Shown here: piece after piece, positions 5,573-12,034 of the stretch
How the letters are laid out: every line of letters begins with the position of its first letter
Position numbering within the stretch: position 1 is the stretch's first letter
Assembly (NCBI GenBank): GCA_900555725.1
Contig: USMD01000060.1
Location: forward strand, 1 to 12,034
Direction of reading: 5' to 3'
Length of the DNA: 12,034 bases
From: an uncultured Garciella sp.
Lineage (GTDB): Bacteria > Bacillota > Clostridia > Eubacteriales > Garciellaceae
Translations under genes and position numbers: made by a program
The notes under the pieces: model-generated
The model's input: the letters and a program-made list of their open reading frames with translations, nothing else
Databases searched by the model: none
Told to the model about the DNA's origin: nothing

Positions 5573-8362
5573 ATGGTGAAGAGGATAGATAGAATATATA
5601 ATTACCTAGTAGAGAGAACAAGTAATCTTGATATAAAAGATTTAAAGGGAAAAGTCGGATTTAGTGCTCAGGAAATATCGAAGGATCTTGGAATACTGAG
5701 AAACAACGTAAGCATGGAATTGAATTTGCTGTTGAAACAGGACAAAGTAATAAAGATTATAGGAAGACCCGTACTTTTTATGGATAAAAGTTCTCTGGAG
5801 GAGAAATTGGGACGTGCTTTGGAAAAAGGACCCCTGGAAGTGAAAAGCATAGATAAAATAATAAATACTTCAAATGGCTCTGATAAGAAAAGGTCCCCTT
5901 TTGATAATCTTATAGGTTCAAAGACAGGCCTTAAAAATCAAGTGGAACAGGCAAAAGCAGCTATACTATATCCTCCAAATGGTCTTCATACCTTGATTAT
6001 AGGACAGACTGGGGTTGGGAAAACACTATTTGCAAATATGATGTACAACTATGCTAGATATGTTAAAAGATTTAATGAAAATTCCCCTCTTGTAGTATTC
6101 AATTGTGCAGATTACTATAATAATCCTCAGCTTTTGATATCACATATATTTGGTCATATAAGAGGAGCGTTTACAGGTGCCGATACTGAAAAAGAGGGAT
6201 TGGTTGAAAAAGCCAATGGAGGTATGCTTTTTCTAGATGAAATACACAGGCTTCCACCAGAAGGCCAGGAAATGATGTTTTATTTTATGGATACTGGAAC
6301 TTACAACAGGCTTGGTGAGACTGAAAGAAAGAGAAAATCCAATGTATTCATAGTAGGAGCAACAACGGAAGATCCTGATTCTACACTTTTGAATACATTT
6401 GTAAGAAGAATTCCAATAATAATAAGTATCCCTAGTTTGAATGAAAGGCCAGCTGAAGATAGGATAAATATGCTAAAATATCTTCTAGCGAATGAAGCAC
6501 ATAGGATCAATAAACCAATAAAAATTGAATCAGATGCAGTAAAGGCAATTATAGGTTCGATCTCTTATGGAAATATAGGTCAGATGAAATCAAATATTCA
6601 GCTTATATGTGCAAGGGGGTTCTTAAACAGTATACAGAATGATGAATGTGTTGAGATAGATTTCAAGTCGCTTCCATCGGATATAAAAAGTGGTTTGTTT
6701 TCTCTTGCGGCAAGAAGAGATGAAGTAGAGGAGATATCAAAGTATATAGATTCACAAATTGTAGTAACACCGGAGGGTTACAAGGTTCTTATAGATAATG
6801 ATTTTTATGAGCCTCCTTTCAATCTTTATAAGATAATAGAGGATAAAGCTGCTATATTGAAAGATGAAGGTCTTGATGAGGAATCCATAAAAAAATTTAT
6901 AACTACTGATATAAATGTACATATAAAAGGCTTTTATGATAAATTCAAAGACAATGATAAAAACAGGGAAAAGATATTGAAGATAGTGGATAAGGATATC
7001 CTTGAATTTGCTGAAAGTATAAAGGTCCTTGTTGAAAAAAGGCTTAACAAAAAGTTTTCTGACAGGTTTCTTTATGCATTGAGTCTTCATTTAAGCGCAT
7101 TCTTTAAGAGAATTGAGAGCAATAGGCCGCTCAAATACACGAATATATCGAGCACCATAAAAGACAACCCCAGGGAATACAAAGTTTCACTTGAAATAAA
7201 GAGTCTTATAGAGGATAAGTACAGTATAGTGGTTCCCAAAATAGAAGTAATATATCTTACACTTCTTTTAAGTTCTATTCAGGAGGATCAAAATGACGGG
7301 CATGTGGCAATTATGGTTGCAGCTCATGGAGGTAGTACAGCTACAAGTATGGTGAATGTGGCAAAAAAACTTCTCGGAGATTGTGTAATATGTGCAATAG
7401 ATATGCCGCTTGATGTGAACCCACAGAGCGTACTTGATAGGATGATTAAAGAGGTAAAGAGGTTGGATATGGGGAAGGGTGTACTTCTTCTTGTTGACAT
7501 GGGTTCCCTTGCAAATTTTGATACTGTGATAACGGAGAAGACAAATATTGAAGTAAAGACAATAGATATGGTATCAACTCCACTTGTACTTGAAGCAGTG
7601 AGAAAAGCTAACATTTTTGATATGGATCTTGAAAGGATATATGAATCTTTAAAGGATTTTAGAGGATACAGTATGTACTCCAGAGAAAATGGCGGAATAA
7701 AGGATGAAAATAAGGCTATAGTAACAGTTTGCTCCAGTGGAGAGGGAACAGCCATAAAACTCAAGGAACTTGTTGAAGATTTAATAATAAATATTACAAA
7801 CGAGAATATTTATATAATATCCACAGGAGTAAGAAATTTGAAAGAAAATATAAGAGAAATTGAAAATGACTATAATGTAATAGCTATTGTAGGAATTATG
7901 GATCCTAAAATGGGAATACCTTTTGTATCTTTGGAATCCCTCATAAGTGGAAGTGGTGAAAAAGAAATAATGGATGTTATTAAAAACAATAATGTAAAAA
8001 TAGTTCAAAAAGAAAAAAATACAGTGGTAGAAGATTTGTGTAGAGACAGTTTAAATGAGTTTCTTACTTATTTAAATCCATCTAAAATAATAAGTGTATT
8101 GACGAAATTTGTTAGTGTATTAGAAAAAAAGATGAATACTAATTTTGAGAATTCATTACGTATAAAACTTATAGTTCATATTGGGTGTGCCCTTGAGAGA
8201 ATGGTAATTGGAGATGAGTTAATATACAGATATGATAGGTCAAAGCTTGATAGGAAATTAATCGATATGATAAAGGATTCTAGTGAAATATTCAAATATA
8301 CGTTGAATATAGATTTATCTGATGATGAAATTTATTATATATGTGAGATTGTATCAATTTAA
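5573..8362 (+). CDS. levR: LevR-type sigma-54 activator with PTS regulation domains
   Basis: This 929-residue protein is a LevR-family activator of sigma-54 RNA polymerase that controls a mannose-family PTS. Domains in order are an N-terminal winged-helix-like DNA-binding region (1-75), an AAA+ domain with Walker A GQTGVGKT (144-151), the sigma-54 contact GAFTGA (198-203) and Walker B GGMLFLDEIH (216-225), PRD1 (about 470-570, His506), an EIIA-like domain with His585 in VAAHGG, an EIIB-like domain starting near 715 (Cys720 in VCSSGEGTA), and PRD2 with His869. His585 and His869 coincide with the two phosphorylated histidines reported for B. subtilis LevR, where EIIB and HPr act oppositely. AGGAGG at 5563-5568 is only 4 bases from ATG 5573 but 7 from GTG 5576, so the true start may be the GTG. 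The next genes encode the EII complex. Confidence 0.95.
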   Translation: MVKRIDRIYNYLVERTSNLDIKDLKGKVGFSAQEISKDLGILRNNVSMELNLLLKQDKVIKIIGRPVLFMDKSSLEEKLGRALEKGPLEVKSIDKIINTSNGSDKKRSPFDNLIGSKTGLKNQVEQAKAAILYPPNGLHTLIIGQTGVGKTLFANMMYNYARYVKRFNENSPLVVFNCADYYNNPQLLISHIFGHIRGAFTGADTEKEGLVEKANGGMLFLDEIHRLPPEGQEMMFYFMDTGTYNRLGETERKRKSNVFIVGATTEDPDSTLLNTFVRRIPIIISIPSLNERPAEDRINMLKYLLANEAHRINKPIKIESDAVKAIIGSISYGNIGQMKSNIQLICARGFLNSIQNDECVEIDFKSLPSDIKSGLFSLAARRDEVEEISKYIDSQIVVTPEGYKVLIDNDFYEPPFNLYKIIEDKAAILKDEGLDEESIKKFITTDINVHIKGFYDKFKDNDKNREKILKIVDKDILEFAESIKVLVEKRLNKKFSDRFLYALSLHLSAFFKRIESNRPLKYTNISSTIKDNPREYKVSLEIKSLIEDKYSIVVPKIEVIYLTLLLSSIQEDQNDGHVAIMVAAHGGSTATSMVNVAKKLLGDCVICAIDMPLDVNPQSVLDRMIKEVKRLDMGKGVLLLVDMGSLANFDTVITEKTNIEVKTIDMVSTPLVLEAVRKANIFDMDLERIYESLKDFRGYSMYSRENGGIKDENKAIVTVCSSGEGTAIKLKELVEDLIINITNENIYIISTGVRNLKENIREIENDYNVIAIVGIMDPKMGIPFVSLESLISGSGEKEIMDVIKNNNVKIVQKEKNTVVEDLCRDSLNEFLTYLNPSKIISVLTKFVSVLEKKMNTNFENSLRIKLIVHIGCALERMVIGDELIYRYDRSKLDRKLIDMIKDSSEIFKYTLNIDLSDDEIYYICEIVSI

Positions 8363-8402
8363 CTTTTGATAGAGTATTAAAAGTTAAAATAGAGTATTAA
8401 AA
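8359..8402 (+). promoter_or_regulatory. Candidate LevR upstream activating sites
   Basis: ATAGAGTATTAAAA is repeated exactly at 8369-8382 and 8389-8402, 20 bases apart, about two helical turns on one DNA face. An inverted repeat TTAACTTTT-N11-AAAAGTTAA (8359-8387) encloses the first copy and overlaps the levR stop. The sites lie roughly 110-155 bases before the predicted sigma-54 start, a usual distance for enhancers bound by LevR-type activators. AT-rich sequence makes chance repeats more likely, but two exact 14-mers this close are unusual. Confidence 0.55.
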
Positions 8403-8486
8403 ATAAAAAAGATTTAATTTATAAAAATTGTGATAACTACTTTAAATTAAGACCTTTATAGCTACAAATATTTTGAGACACTATTT

Positions 8487-8502
8487 TGGCATGATATTTG
8501 CG
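8487..8502 (+). promoter_or_regulatory. Sigma-54 (-24/-12) promoter of the PTS operon
   Basis: TGGCATGATATTTGCG matches the sigma-54 consensus TGGCAC-N5-TTGC with the invariant GG and GC exactly ten bases apart; the only core change is C to T at the last base of TGGCAC. The start site would be near 8513, giving a leader of about 46 bases before the EIIA gene. It sits directly downstream of a gene for a sigma-54 activator, as in the B. subtilis lev operon. Confidence 0.88.
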
Positions 8503-8558
8503 TTTAAATATAAAAGTTAGAATTGTACTTAATGCACTAAGGTTTGGAGGGGATATAT

Positions 8559-8981
8559 ATGTTAGCTATTGTCATAGGAACTCATGGGAAATTTTCTAAA
8601 GAACTTCTGCGATCAGCAGAAATGATATTTGGAGCTCAAGAAAATGTCACGGCAATTACATTTGAACCTGGTGAAAATGCTGATGAACTTGTAAACAAGT
8701 ACAATGATGCATTAAAAAAATTGAATTGTAGTGATGGGGTCTTGTTTTTGGTTGATTTATTTGGGGGGAGTCCATTCAATGCAGCTAGTAGAATAGCTAT
8801 GTCATCGGAAAATATGGATATAGTTACAGGGGTAAATATGCCTATGCTTTTAGAAGTATTTGGAACAAGGGATTCTGGTGATTTATCAAGTGTTCTGGAC
8901 ACAGCCAAAGGGTCTGGAAAGGAAGGCATAAAGTGTTTAAAAGAAAGTCTGTCTAAAAATGTAGAGGAGGATGATTTATAA
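8559..8981 (+). CDS. levD: PTS system mannose/fructose family EIIA component
   Basis: This cytoplasmic 140-residue EIIA takes phosphate from HPr and passes it to EIIB. The phosphorylated residue is His9 in VIGTHGKF (5-12); DLFGGSPFNAA (66-76) and GVNMPMLLE (91-99) are standard EIIA-Man motifs. The start at 8559 is supported by GGAGGGG (8546-8552) 6 bases upstream; an upstream in-frame TTG at 8544 overlaps that site. The protein is a separate polypeptide rather than an EIIA-EIIB fusion, like LevD of B. subtilis and unlike ManX/ManL. Its stop abuts the EIIB start. The gene is first in the sigma-54-driven operon. The sugar (fructose, mannose or glucose) is not determinable; the symbol follows the LevR pairing. 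Confidence 0.92.
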   Translation: MLAIVIGTHGKFSKELLRSAEMIFGAQENVTAITFEPGENADELVNKYNDALKKLNCSDGVLFLVDLFGGSPFNAASRIAMSSENMDIVTGVNMPMLLEVFGTRDSGDLSSVLDTAKGSGKEGIKCLKESLSKNVEEDDL

Positions 8982-9464
8982 ATGATGGATGTCGTTTTAG
9001 CTAGGATAGATGATAGATTGATACACGGACAAGTTGCAACCGGTTGGGCAAAGGAAACGAAATGTCAGAGAATAATAGTTTGCAATGATGATGTAGCGAA
9101 GGATAATATAAGAAAAACTCTTTTAGTACAAGTAGCACCTCCGGGAGTAAAGGCAAGCGTTGTAGGTATTGAAAAGGCTATAAGGGTCTATAAAAATCCT
9201 AAATACGATGGTGTAAGAGTGCTTTATCTATTTACAAATCCTACAGATGTATTGAGAATGGTTGAAGGTGGGGTTGACATTAAGAGTGTAAATATTGGAG
9301 GAATTTCATTTAAAGAAGGTAAAAGACAGATAAATACTGCTATATCTGTAGATGACAAAGATATAGAATCGTTTAAAAAACTTCATGAAAAAGGTATAGA
9401 GCTTGAAGTAAGAAAGATAAGCAGTGATACAAAAATTGATTTAATGACATTAATAGACAAGTAA
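8982..9464 (+). CDS. levE: PTS system mannose/fructose/sorbose family EIIB component
   Basis: This 160-residue cytoplasmic EIIB receives phosphate from EIIA and phosphorylates the incoming sugar; it also phosphorylates LevR when sugar is absent, in the B. subtilis model. The N terminus carries RIDDRLIHGQVATGW with the active histidine at 15, and LLVQVAPPGV and VNIGGISF are typical of the family. The start at 8982 follows the EIIA stop directly. A second ATG at 8985 is possible, but AGGAGG (8965-8970) is already 11 bases from the first. A 101-base gap separates it from EIIC, unusual in this tight operon, and contains a hairpin. Confidence 0.92.
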   Translation: MMDVVLARIDDRLIHGQVATGWAKETKCQRIIVCNDDVAKDNIRKTLLVQVAPPGVKASVVGIEKAIRVYKNPKYDGVRVLYLFTNPTDVLRMVEGGVDIKSVNIGGISFKEGKRQINTAISVDDKDIESFKKLHEKGIELEVRKISSDTKIDLMTLIDK

Positions 9465-9513
9465 ATGTTGCTGGTATATTAGTATGTCTGATGGTATCGA
9501 GTCATTGGGCTTG

Positions 9514-9535
9514 ATAATATTATTTGCAATATTAT
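9514..9535 (+). promoter_or_regulatory. Intercistronic hairpin between EIIB and EIIC genes
   Basis: ATAATATT (9514-9521) and AATATTAT (9528-9535) form a perfect 8-bp all-AT stem around the six-base loop ATTTGC. There is no T run, so it is not a terminator. It lies about 17 bases before the EIIC ribosome site and may affect mRNA processing or translation, balancing soluble against membrane subunits. All-AT pairing makes it weak. Confidence 0.35.
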
Positions 9536-9565
9536 ATAAATAATAATTTAAAAGGAGGATGTTTT

Positions 9566-10375
9566 ATGACTATCAGTGCTGTTCAAATGATATTAATATT
9601 TATTGTGTCATGCATTTCTGGTATTGGCAGTGTACTGGATGAATTTCAGACCCATAGGCCATTAATAGCCTGTACGCTAATTGGACTCATTCTTGGAGAT
9701 ATGAAGACAGGTATAATTATAGGTGGTACTTTGGAAATGATGGCCTTGGGATGGATGAATATAGGAGCTGCCATGGCTCCAGATACAGCTATGGCAAGTA
9801 TAATATCAACAATTCTCGTTATAGGGGCAAAGCAGAGTATAGGTACTGGTATAGCGATGGCAATGCCGCTTGCGGCTGCTGGACAGATACTTACTATATT
9901 TGCGAGAACTGTTGCGGTTGCATTTCAACACAAGGCGGATACTTATGCAAATAGCGGAAATCTTCGTGGGATTGATTTTATACATTTGGGATCCCTTTTA
10001 ATACAGGCAGCTCGTGTAGCTATACCTTCAATGCTGGTTGCAGTATTTATAGGCACAAATGTTGTTCAGAACTTTTTAAACGCTATACCTGAAGTTATAA
10101 CTGGAGGACTTCAGGTAGCAGGTGGATTCATAGTTGTAGTTGGTTATGCAATGGTTATAAACATGATGGAAGCAAGATATCTGATGGGATTTTTCTTCCT
10201 GGGTTTTGTAACTGCGGCATTTACTGAATTCAATTTGGTTGCATTTGGTGTTATCGGTGCAGTACTTGCTATGATATATATTCAACTCAATCCAAAATAC
10301 AATATGCCTAAGACTGTAACCGTTTCTACAAGTGGTGTTTCCGATGATGATTTAGATGATGACTTAGATGATTAG
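9566..10375 (+). CDS. levF: PTS system mannose/fructose/sorbose family EIIC component
   Basis: EIIC is an integral membrane protein that with EIID forms the sugar channel. The 269-residue sequence is strongly hydrophobic with several membrane segments and family marks HRPLI (30-34), GLILGD (40-45) and GGTLEMMALGWMNIGAAMAPD-type substrate-site sequence starting at 53. It starts at 9566, where AGGAGG (9553-9558) is 7 bases upstream; an upstream ATG at 9524 precedes the ribosome site and would add 14 hydrophilic residues not seen in relatives. The C terminus ends in a repetitive acidic tail, DDDLDDDLDD, encoded by near-identical 12-base units. The EIID gene follows 24 bases later. Confidence 0.93.
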   Translation: MTISAVQMILIFIVSCISGIGSVLDEFQTHRPLIACTLIGLILGDMKTGIIIGGTLEMMALGWMNIGAAMAPDTAMASIISTILVIGAKQSIGTGIAMAMPLAAAGQILTIFARTVAVAFQHKADTYANSGNLRGIDFIHLGSLLIQAARVAIPSMLVAVFIGTNVVQNFLNAIPEVITGGLQVAGGFIVVVGYAMVINMMEARYLMGFFFLGFVTAAFTEFNLVAFGVIGAVLAMIYIQLNPKYNMPKTVTVSTSGVSDDDLDDDLDD

Positions 10376-10399
10376 TATTAAAAAGGGAGGAATCAATTT

Positions 10400-11269
10400 A
10401 TGAGTGAAAGTAAGGTTTTAAATAAAGATAATTCAATTTCAAATGATGCGGAAAAGAAAAAAATTACCAAGAGAGATCTTGTAAATATGTTTATCCGTTC
10501 CAATTTTCATCAAGGATCATGGAATTATGAAAGAATGCAGGCGCTTGGGTACTGTTTTGCAATGGTGCCTATTATAAGAAGATTATATAAAGGAAAAGAT
10601 AGAAACGATGCAATGAAAAGGCATCTGGAATTTTTTAATACACATCCTTTTGTAACAGCTCCAATACTTGGTGTTACAACAGCAATGGAGGAGCAGAGGG
10701 CAAATGGAATGGATATAGATGATGCTGCAATAAATGGTGTAAAAGTTGGACTCATGGGACCCCTTGCAGGAGTTGGAGACCCTATATTCTGGGGTACACT
10801 TAGGCCTGTTGTAGCTGCGCTTGGTGCGTCGATTGCACTTACTGGAAGTATAGGAGGGCCATTGCTGTTCTTTTTGGTATTTAATGTAGTTCGCCTTGCA
10901 TTCAGATGGTATGGTATAAAGTATGGATATATAAAAGGTACTGATATTGTAAGTGATATGAGTGGAAATAGACTTCAAAAACTTACAGAAGGTGCTTCTA
11001 TACTTGGACTTTTTGTAATGGGTGCACTGGTATCTAAATGGACTACAGTAAATATACCTGTTGTAGTATCAAAGATAACACAGCAAAATGGTGAGGTTGT
11101 AACTACTACTGTCCAGAATATACTCGATCAACTTATGCCAGGGTTAGTTCCACTTATATTAACTTTTATTTGTATGAGCCTTTTAAAGAGAAAAGTGAAT
11201 GCAATATGGATAATATTCGGATTATTTGCTTTAGGAATACTGGGATATGCCGCAGGAATATTGATTTAA
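10400..11269 (+). CDS. levG: PTS system mannose/fructose/sorbose family EIID component
   Basis: EIID is the second membrane subunit of this PTS family, unique to it. The 289-residue protein has a charged N-terminal extension (1-22), then TKRDLVNMFIRSNFHQGSWN (23-42), the hallmark of ManZ/LevG proteins. FFNTHPFVTAPILG (78-91) and GPLAGVGDPIFWGT (120-133) follow, with membrane segments concentrated from about 135 to the end. GGGAGG (10385-10390) lies 9 bases before the ATG. It is the last gene of the operon; no levanase, mannosidase or isomerase follows, so the operon codes for transport only. A very stable hairpin terminator comes 13 bases after the stop. Confidence 0.95.
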   Translation: MSESKVLNKDNSISNDAEKKKITKRDLVNMFIRSNFHQGSWNYERMQALGYCFAMVPIIRRLYKGKDRNDAMKRHLEFFNTHPFVTAPILGVTTAMEEQRANGMDIDDAAINGVKVGLMGPLAGVGDPIFWGTLRPVVAALGASIALTGSIGGPLLFFLVFNVVRLAFRWYGIKYGYIKGTDIVSDMSGNRLQKLTEGASILGLFVMGALVSKWTTVNIPVVVSKITQQNGEVVTTTVQNILDQLMPGLVPLILTFICMSLLKRKVNAIWIIFGLFALGILGYAAGILI

Positions 11270-11282
11270 AAATAAATTATGC

Positions 11283-11329
11283 AATTATTAGTCATTATTT
11301 CTAATTAGAAGTAATGACTAATAATTTTT
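11283..11329 (+). terminator. Long hairpin terminator of PTS operon
   Basis: AATTATTAGTCATTA (11283-11297) pairs without mismatch with 11312-11326. After one T-G pair the stem continues as TTCT/AGAA around the loop AATT, for about 20 pairs in all, followed by a T run to 11329. It ends the EIIA-EIID transcript and separates it from the remnant on the other strand. The following 11330-11422 shows nothing convincing. Confidence 0.88.
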
Positions 11330-11422
11330 AAAAATCATGATTCTTTTTCAGTTTTCAGGATAGAGATTTTCTATGCCCTACTCTATAGCTCTTGCTGCCC
11401 ATATTAATACCCCACATCTGTT

Positions 11423-11755
11423 TTCTACCGATTTCATCAAGTAACAAATACATCCTTAATATAAATTGATCACTATATTATTCAAAGAAGTAACAAAAAT
11501 AAAGAGAGATGATTCATCTATCCCTCATATCTTCTTAGCAGCTTCCATATCGCTCATACCTGGTAGGTCATCAATATCAAAGAATATCGCATCATATCTT
11601 ACATCAGAATCTACCACTTCTGATACTAAGGATTCCCCATTCTCAAAACAATCGAGAATATATTCTGTATTTAACTTTTTTAAATGACTTTCAACAATAG
11701 GTTTTAGAGCATTTAAAAAGATTGGATCATCCTCACAGATTTCAATGTTATACAT
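11423..11755 (-). pseudogene. Decayed LytTR/AgrA-type response regulator receiver domain
   Basis: The - strand encodes a receiver domain starting MYNIEICEDD, with the acidic pair Glu8-Asp9 and predicted phosphorylation site Asp60 in FFDIDDLPGM, the sequence usual for LytTR-family regulators. An extra Asp codon interrupts the normal DID-x-PG motif. Translation stops at a TGA (11525-11527) after MEAAKKI, where relatives have Arg. The same frame then continues GIDESSLFIFVTSLNN, the expected next strand and helix, meets a TAA (11456-11458), and resumes GCICYLMKSV, matching the usual YLxKP with Pro changed to Ser. The whole receiver is thus readable in one frame with two stops, and no LytTR DNA-binding domain follows. 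A ribosome site (GGGG, 8 bases upstream) and promoter remain. A short 76-residue product could still be made but would be incomplete. Confidence 0.8.
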
Positions 11756-11825
11756 CCCGTTTTCCCCTTTTTTGTGCTTGTCCCATAAAAGATTGCCCTA
11801 AAGACTTCTATTCTCTTTTAATTCT

Positions 11826-11854
11826 ATTTTATCCAATAACAGGGAAAAGTTCAA
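11826..11854 (-). promoter_or_regulatory. Sigma-A-type promoter for the response-regulator remnant
   Basis: On the - strand, TTGAAC (11849-11854) and TAAAAT (11826-11831) are separated by exactly 17 bases. The start would lie about 60 bases before the remnant's ATG at 11755. Both hexamers are one or two bases from consensus, so the remnant is probably still transcribed. Confidence 0.5.
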
Positions 11855-11912
11855 GATATTTTTATTCCCACAACTACCACTTAGACCAAAATCAAAAAAT
11901 AGACATTTTGTA

Positions 11913-11921
11913 TGATATAAT
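11913..11921 (+). promoter_or_regulatory. Extended -10 promoter reading off the right edge
   Basis: TGATATAAT (11913-11921) is a perfect extended -10 box on +. No convincing -35 lies 16-18 bases upstream. It would drive a gene starting beyond the adapter junction; 11922-11992 would be its leader. A short frame from ATG 11926 stops after nine codons. Confidence 0.35.
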
Positions 11922-11992
11922 ACAGATGAAAGTTGGAAGTAAAAGGGAAAGATAAGCTTTTGTGCCTACTTTACTGACATAAGTCTATACAC

Positions 11993-12034
11993 CTGTCTCT
12001 TATACACATCTGACGCTGCCGACGATCTTACGCG
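11993..12034 (+). other. Untrimmed Nextera adapter with i5 index (technical, not genomic)
   Basis: CTGTCTCTTATACACATCT starting at 11993 is the reverse-complemented Tn5 mosaic end, and 11993-12025 together match the reverse complement of the Nextera read-1 adapter. 12026-12033 (TCTTACGC) match, from memory, the reverse complement of index S517, and the last base begins the P5 side. Genomic sequence ends at 11992. Confidence 0.97.

Noticed and set aside
6752..7090. A 112-codon frame on - within levR
   Set aside because: It lies entirely inside the PRD1 part of levR, is rich in Tyr, Ile and Phe as antisense of AT-rich coding DNA, and has no ribosome site.
7324..7764. A 146-codon frame on - within levR
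   Set aside because: It is antisense to the clearly coding EIIA-like domain, and no domain is visible in it.
9488..9505. A catabolite-control (cre) site around ATGGTATCGAGTCATT
   Set aside because: Only the central CG and a few flanking bases fit; the required symmetric C/G positions do not.
11525..11755. An intact small single-domain response regulator of 76 residues
   Set aside because: It lacks the last strands and helices of a receiver, and the missing part is readable after the stop, so truncation by mutation is the better explanation.
11722..11955. A 77-codon frame on + over the regulator's promoter region
   Set aside because: It is antisense to the start of the receiver remnant, has no ribosome site, and its composition (many Tyr, His, Phe, Pro) looks like non-coding translation.
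1..12034. CRISPR arrays, tRNA or rRNA genes, phage or defence genes, toxin-antitoxin pairs
   Set aside because: No regularly spaced repeats, tRNA cloverleaf or recognisable defence proteins were found on either strand; apart from the IS-like hints near 3864-4003, mobility genes are absent.

Overview
The window is about 11.95 kb of AT-rich bacterial DNA (insert 47..11992) with untrimmed Illumina Nextera adapter and index bases at both ends. The dipicolinate synthase pair (dpaA-dpaB) behind a sigma-K-type promoter points to an endospore-forming Firmicute. Strong GGAGG ribosome sites, many AGA/ATA codons, a MutY with the spacing seen in clostridial homologues and a LevR/sigma-54-controlled mannose-family PTS together suggest class Clostridia. 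As I recall, many Clostridium sensu stricto species lack dpaAB and use EtfA instead, so a lineage outside that genus core (Peptostreptococcaceae or an Alkaliphilus-like group) is a reasonable guess. No rRNA or other marker fixes the taxon.

Layout, left to right. (1) 53..2137: two tandem zinc-dependent medium-chain dehydrogenases on +, the first clearly GatD-like (galactitol-1-phosphate 5-dehydrogenase) and the second a sorbitol/L-iditol or polyol-phosphate type. They are probably the tail of a sugar-alcohol operon whose transporter lies beyond the left edge, and a terminator closes it. (2) 2341..3849: sigma-K-like promoter, then dpaA and dpaB, which make the spore-core chelator dipicolinate in the mother cell. 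(3) 3850..4207: intergenic segment holding a 107-bp element bounded by perfect 16-bp inverted repeats, followed by a possible mutY promoter and leader hairpin. (4) 4208..5335: mutY, the adenine DNA glycosylase, closed by a hairpin terminator. (5) 5489..11329: a complete regulator-plus-transporter unit. LevR (a sigma-54 activator with AAA+, PRD, EIIA and EIIB domains) is followed by a 196-bp control region with repeat motifs and a near-consensus -24/-12 promoter, then EIIA, EIIB, EIIC and EIID of a mannose/fructose/sorbose-family PTS and a very long terminator hairpin. (6) 11423..11755 on -: a decayed LytTR/AgrA-type response regulator receiver with two in-frame stops. Its old promoter is still readable, and a possible divergent promoter points off the right edge.

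How the parts work together. The PTS unit is a self-contained circuit: EIIA/EIIB phosphorylation state is sensed by LevR at conserved histidines, and LevR then drives sigma-54 transcription of the same EII genes. One motif occurs in the levR leader and upstream of the sigma-54 promoter, which suggests LevR also acts on its own gene. Nothing here looks like a wholly unknown defence or mobile system. The most interesting unexplained structures are the shared repeat motif around levR and the inverted-repeat element between dpaB and mutY.
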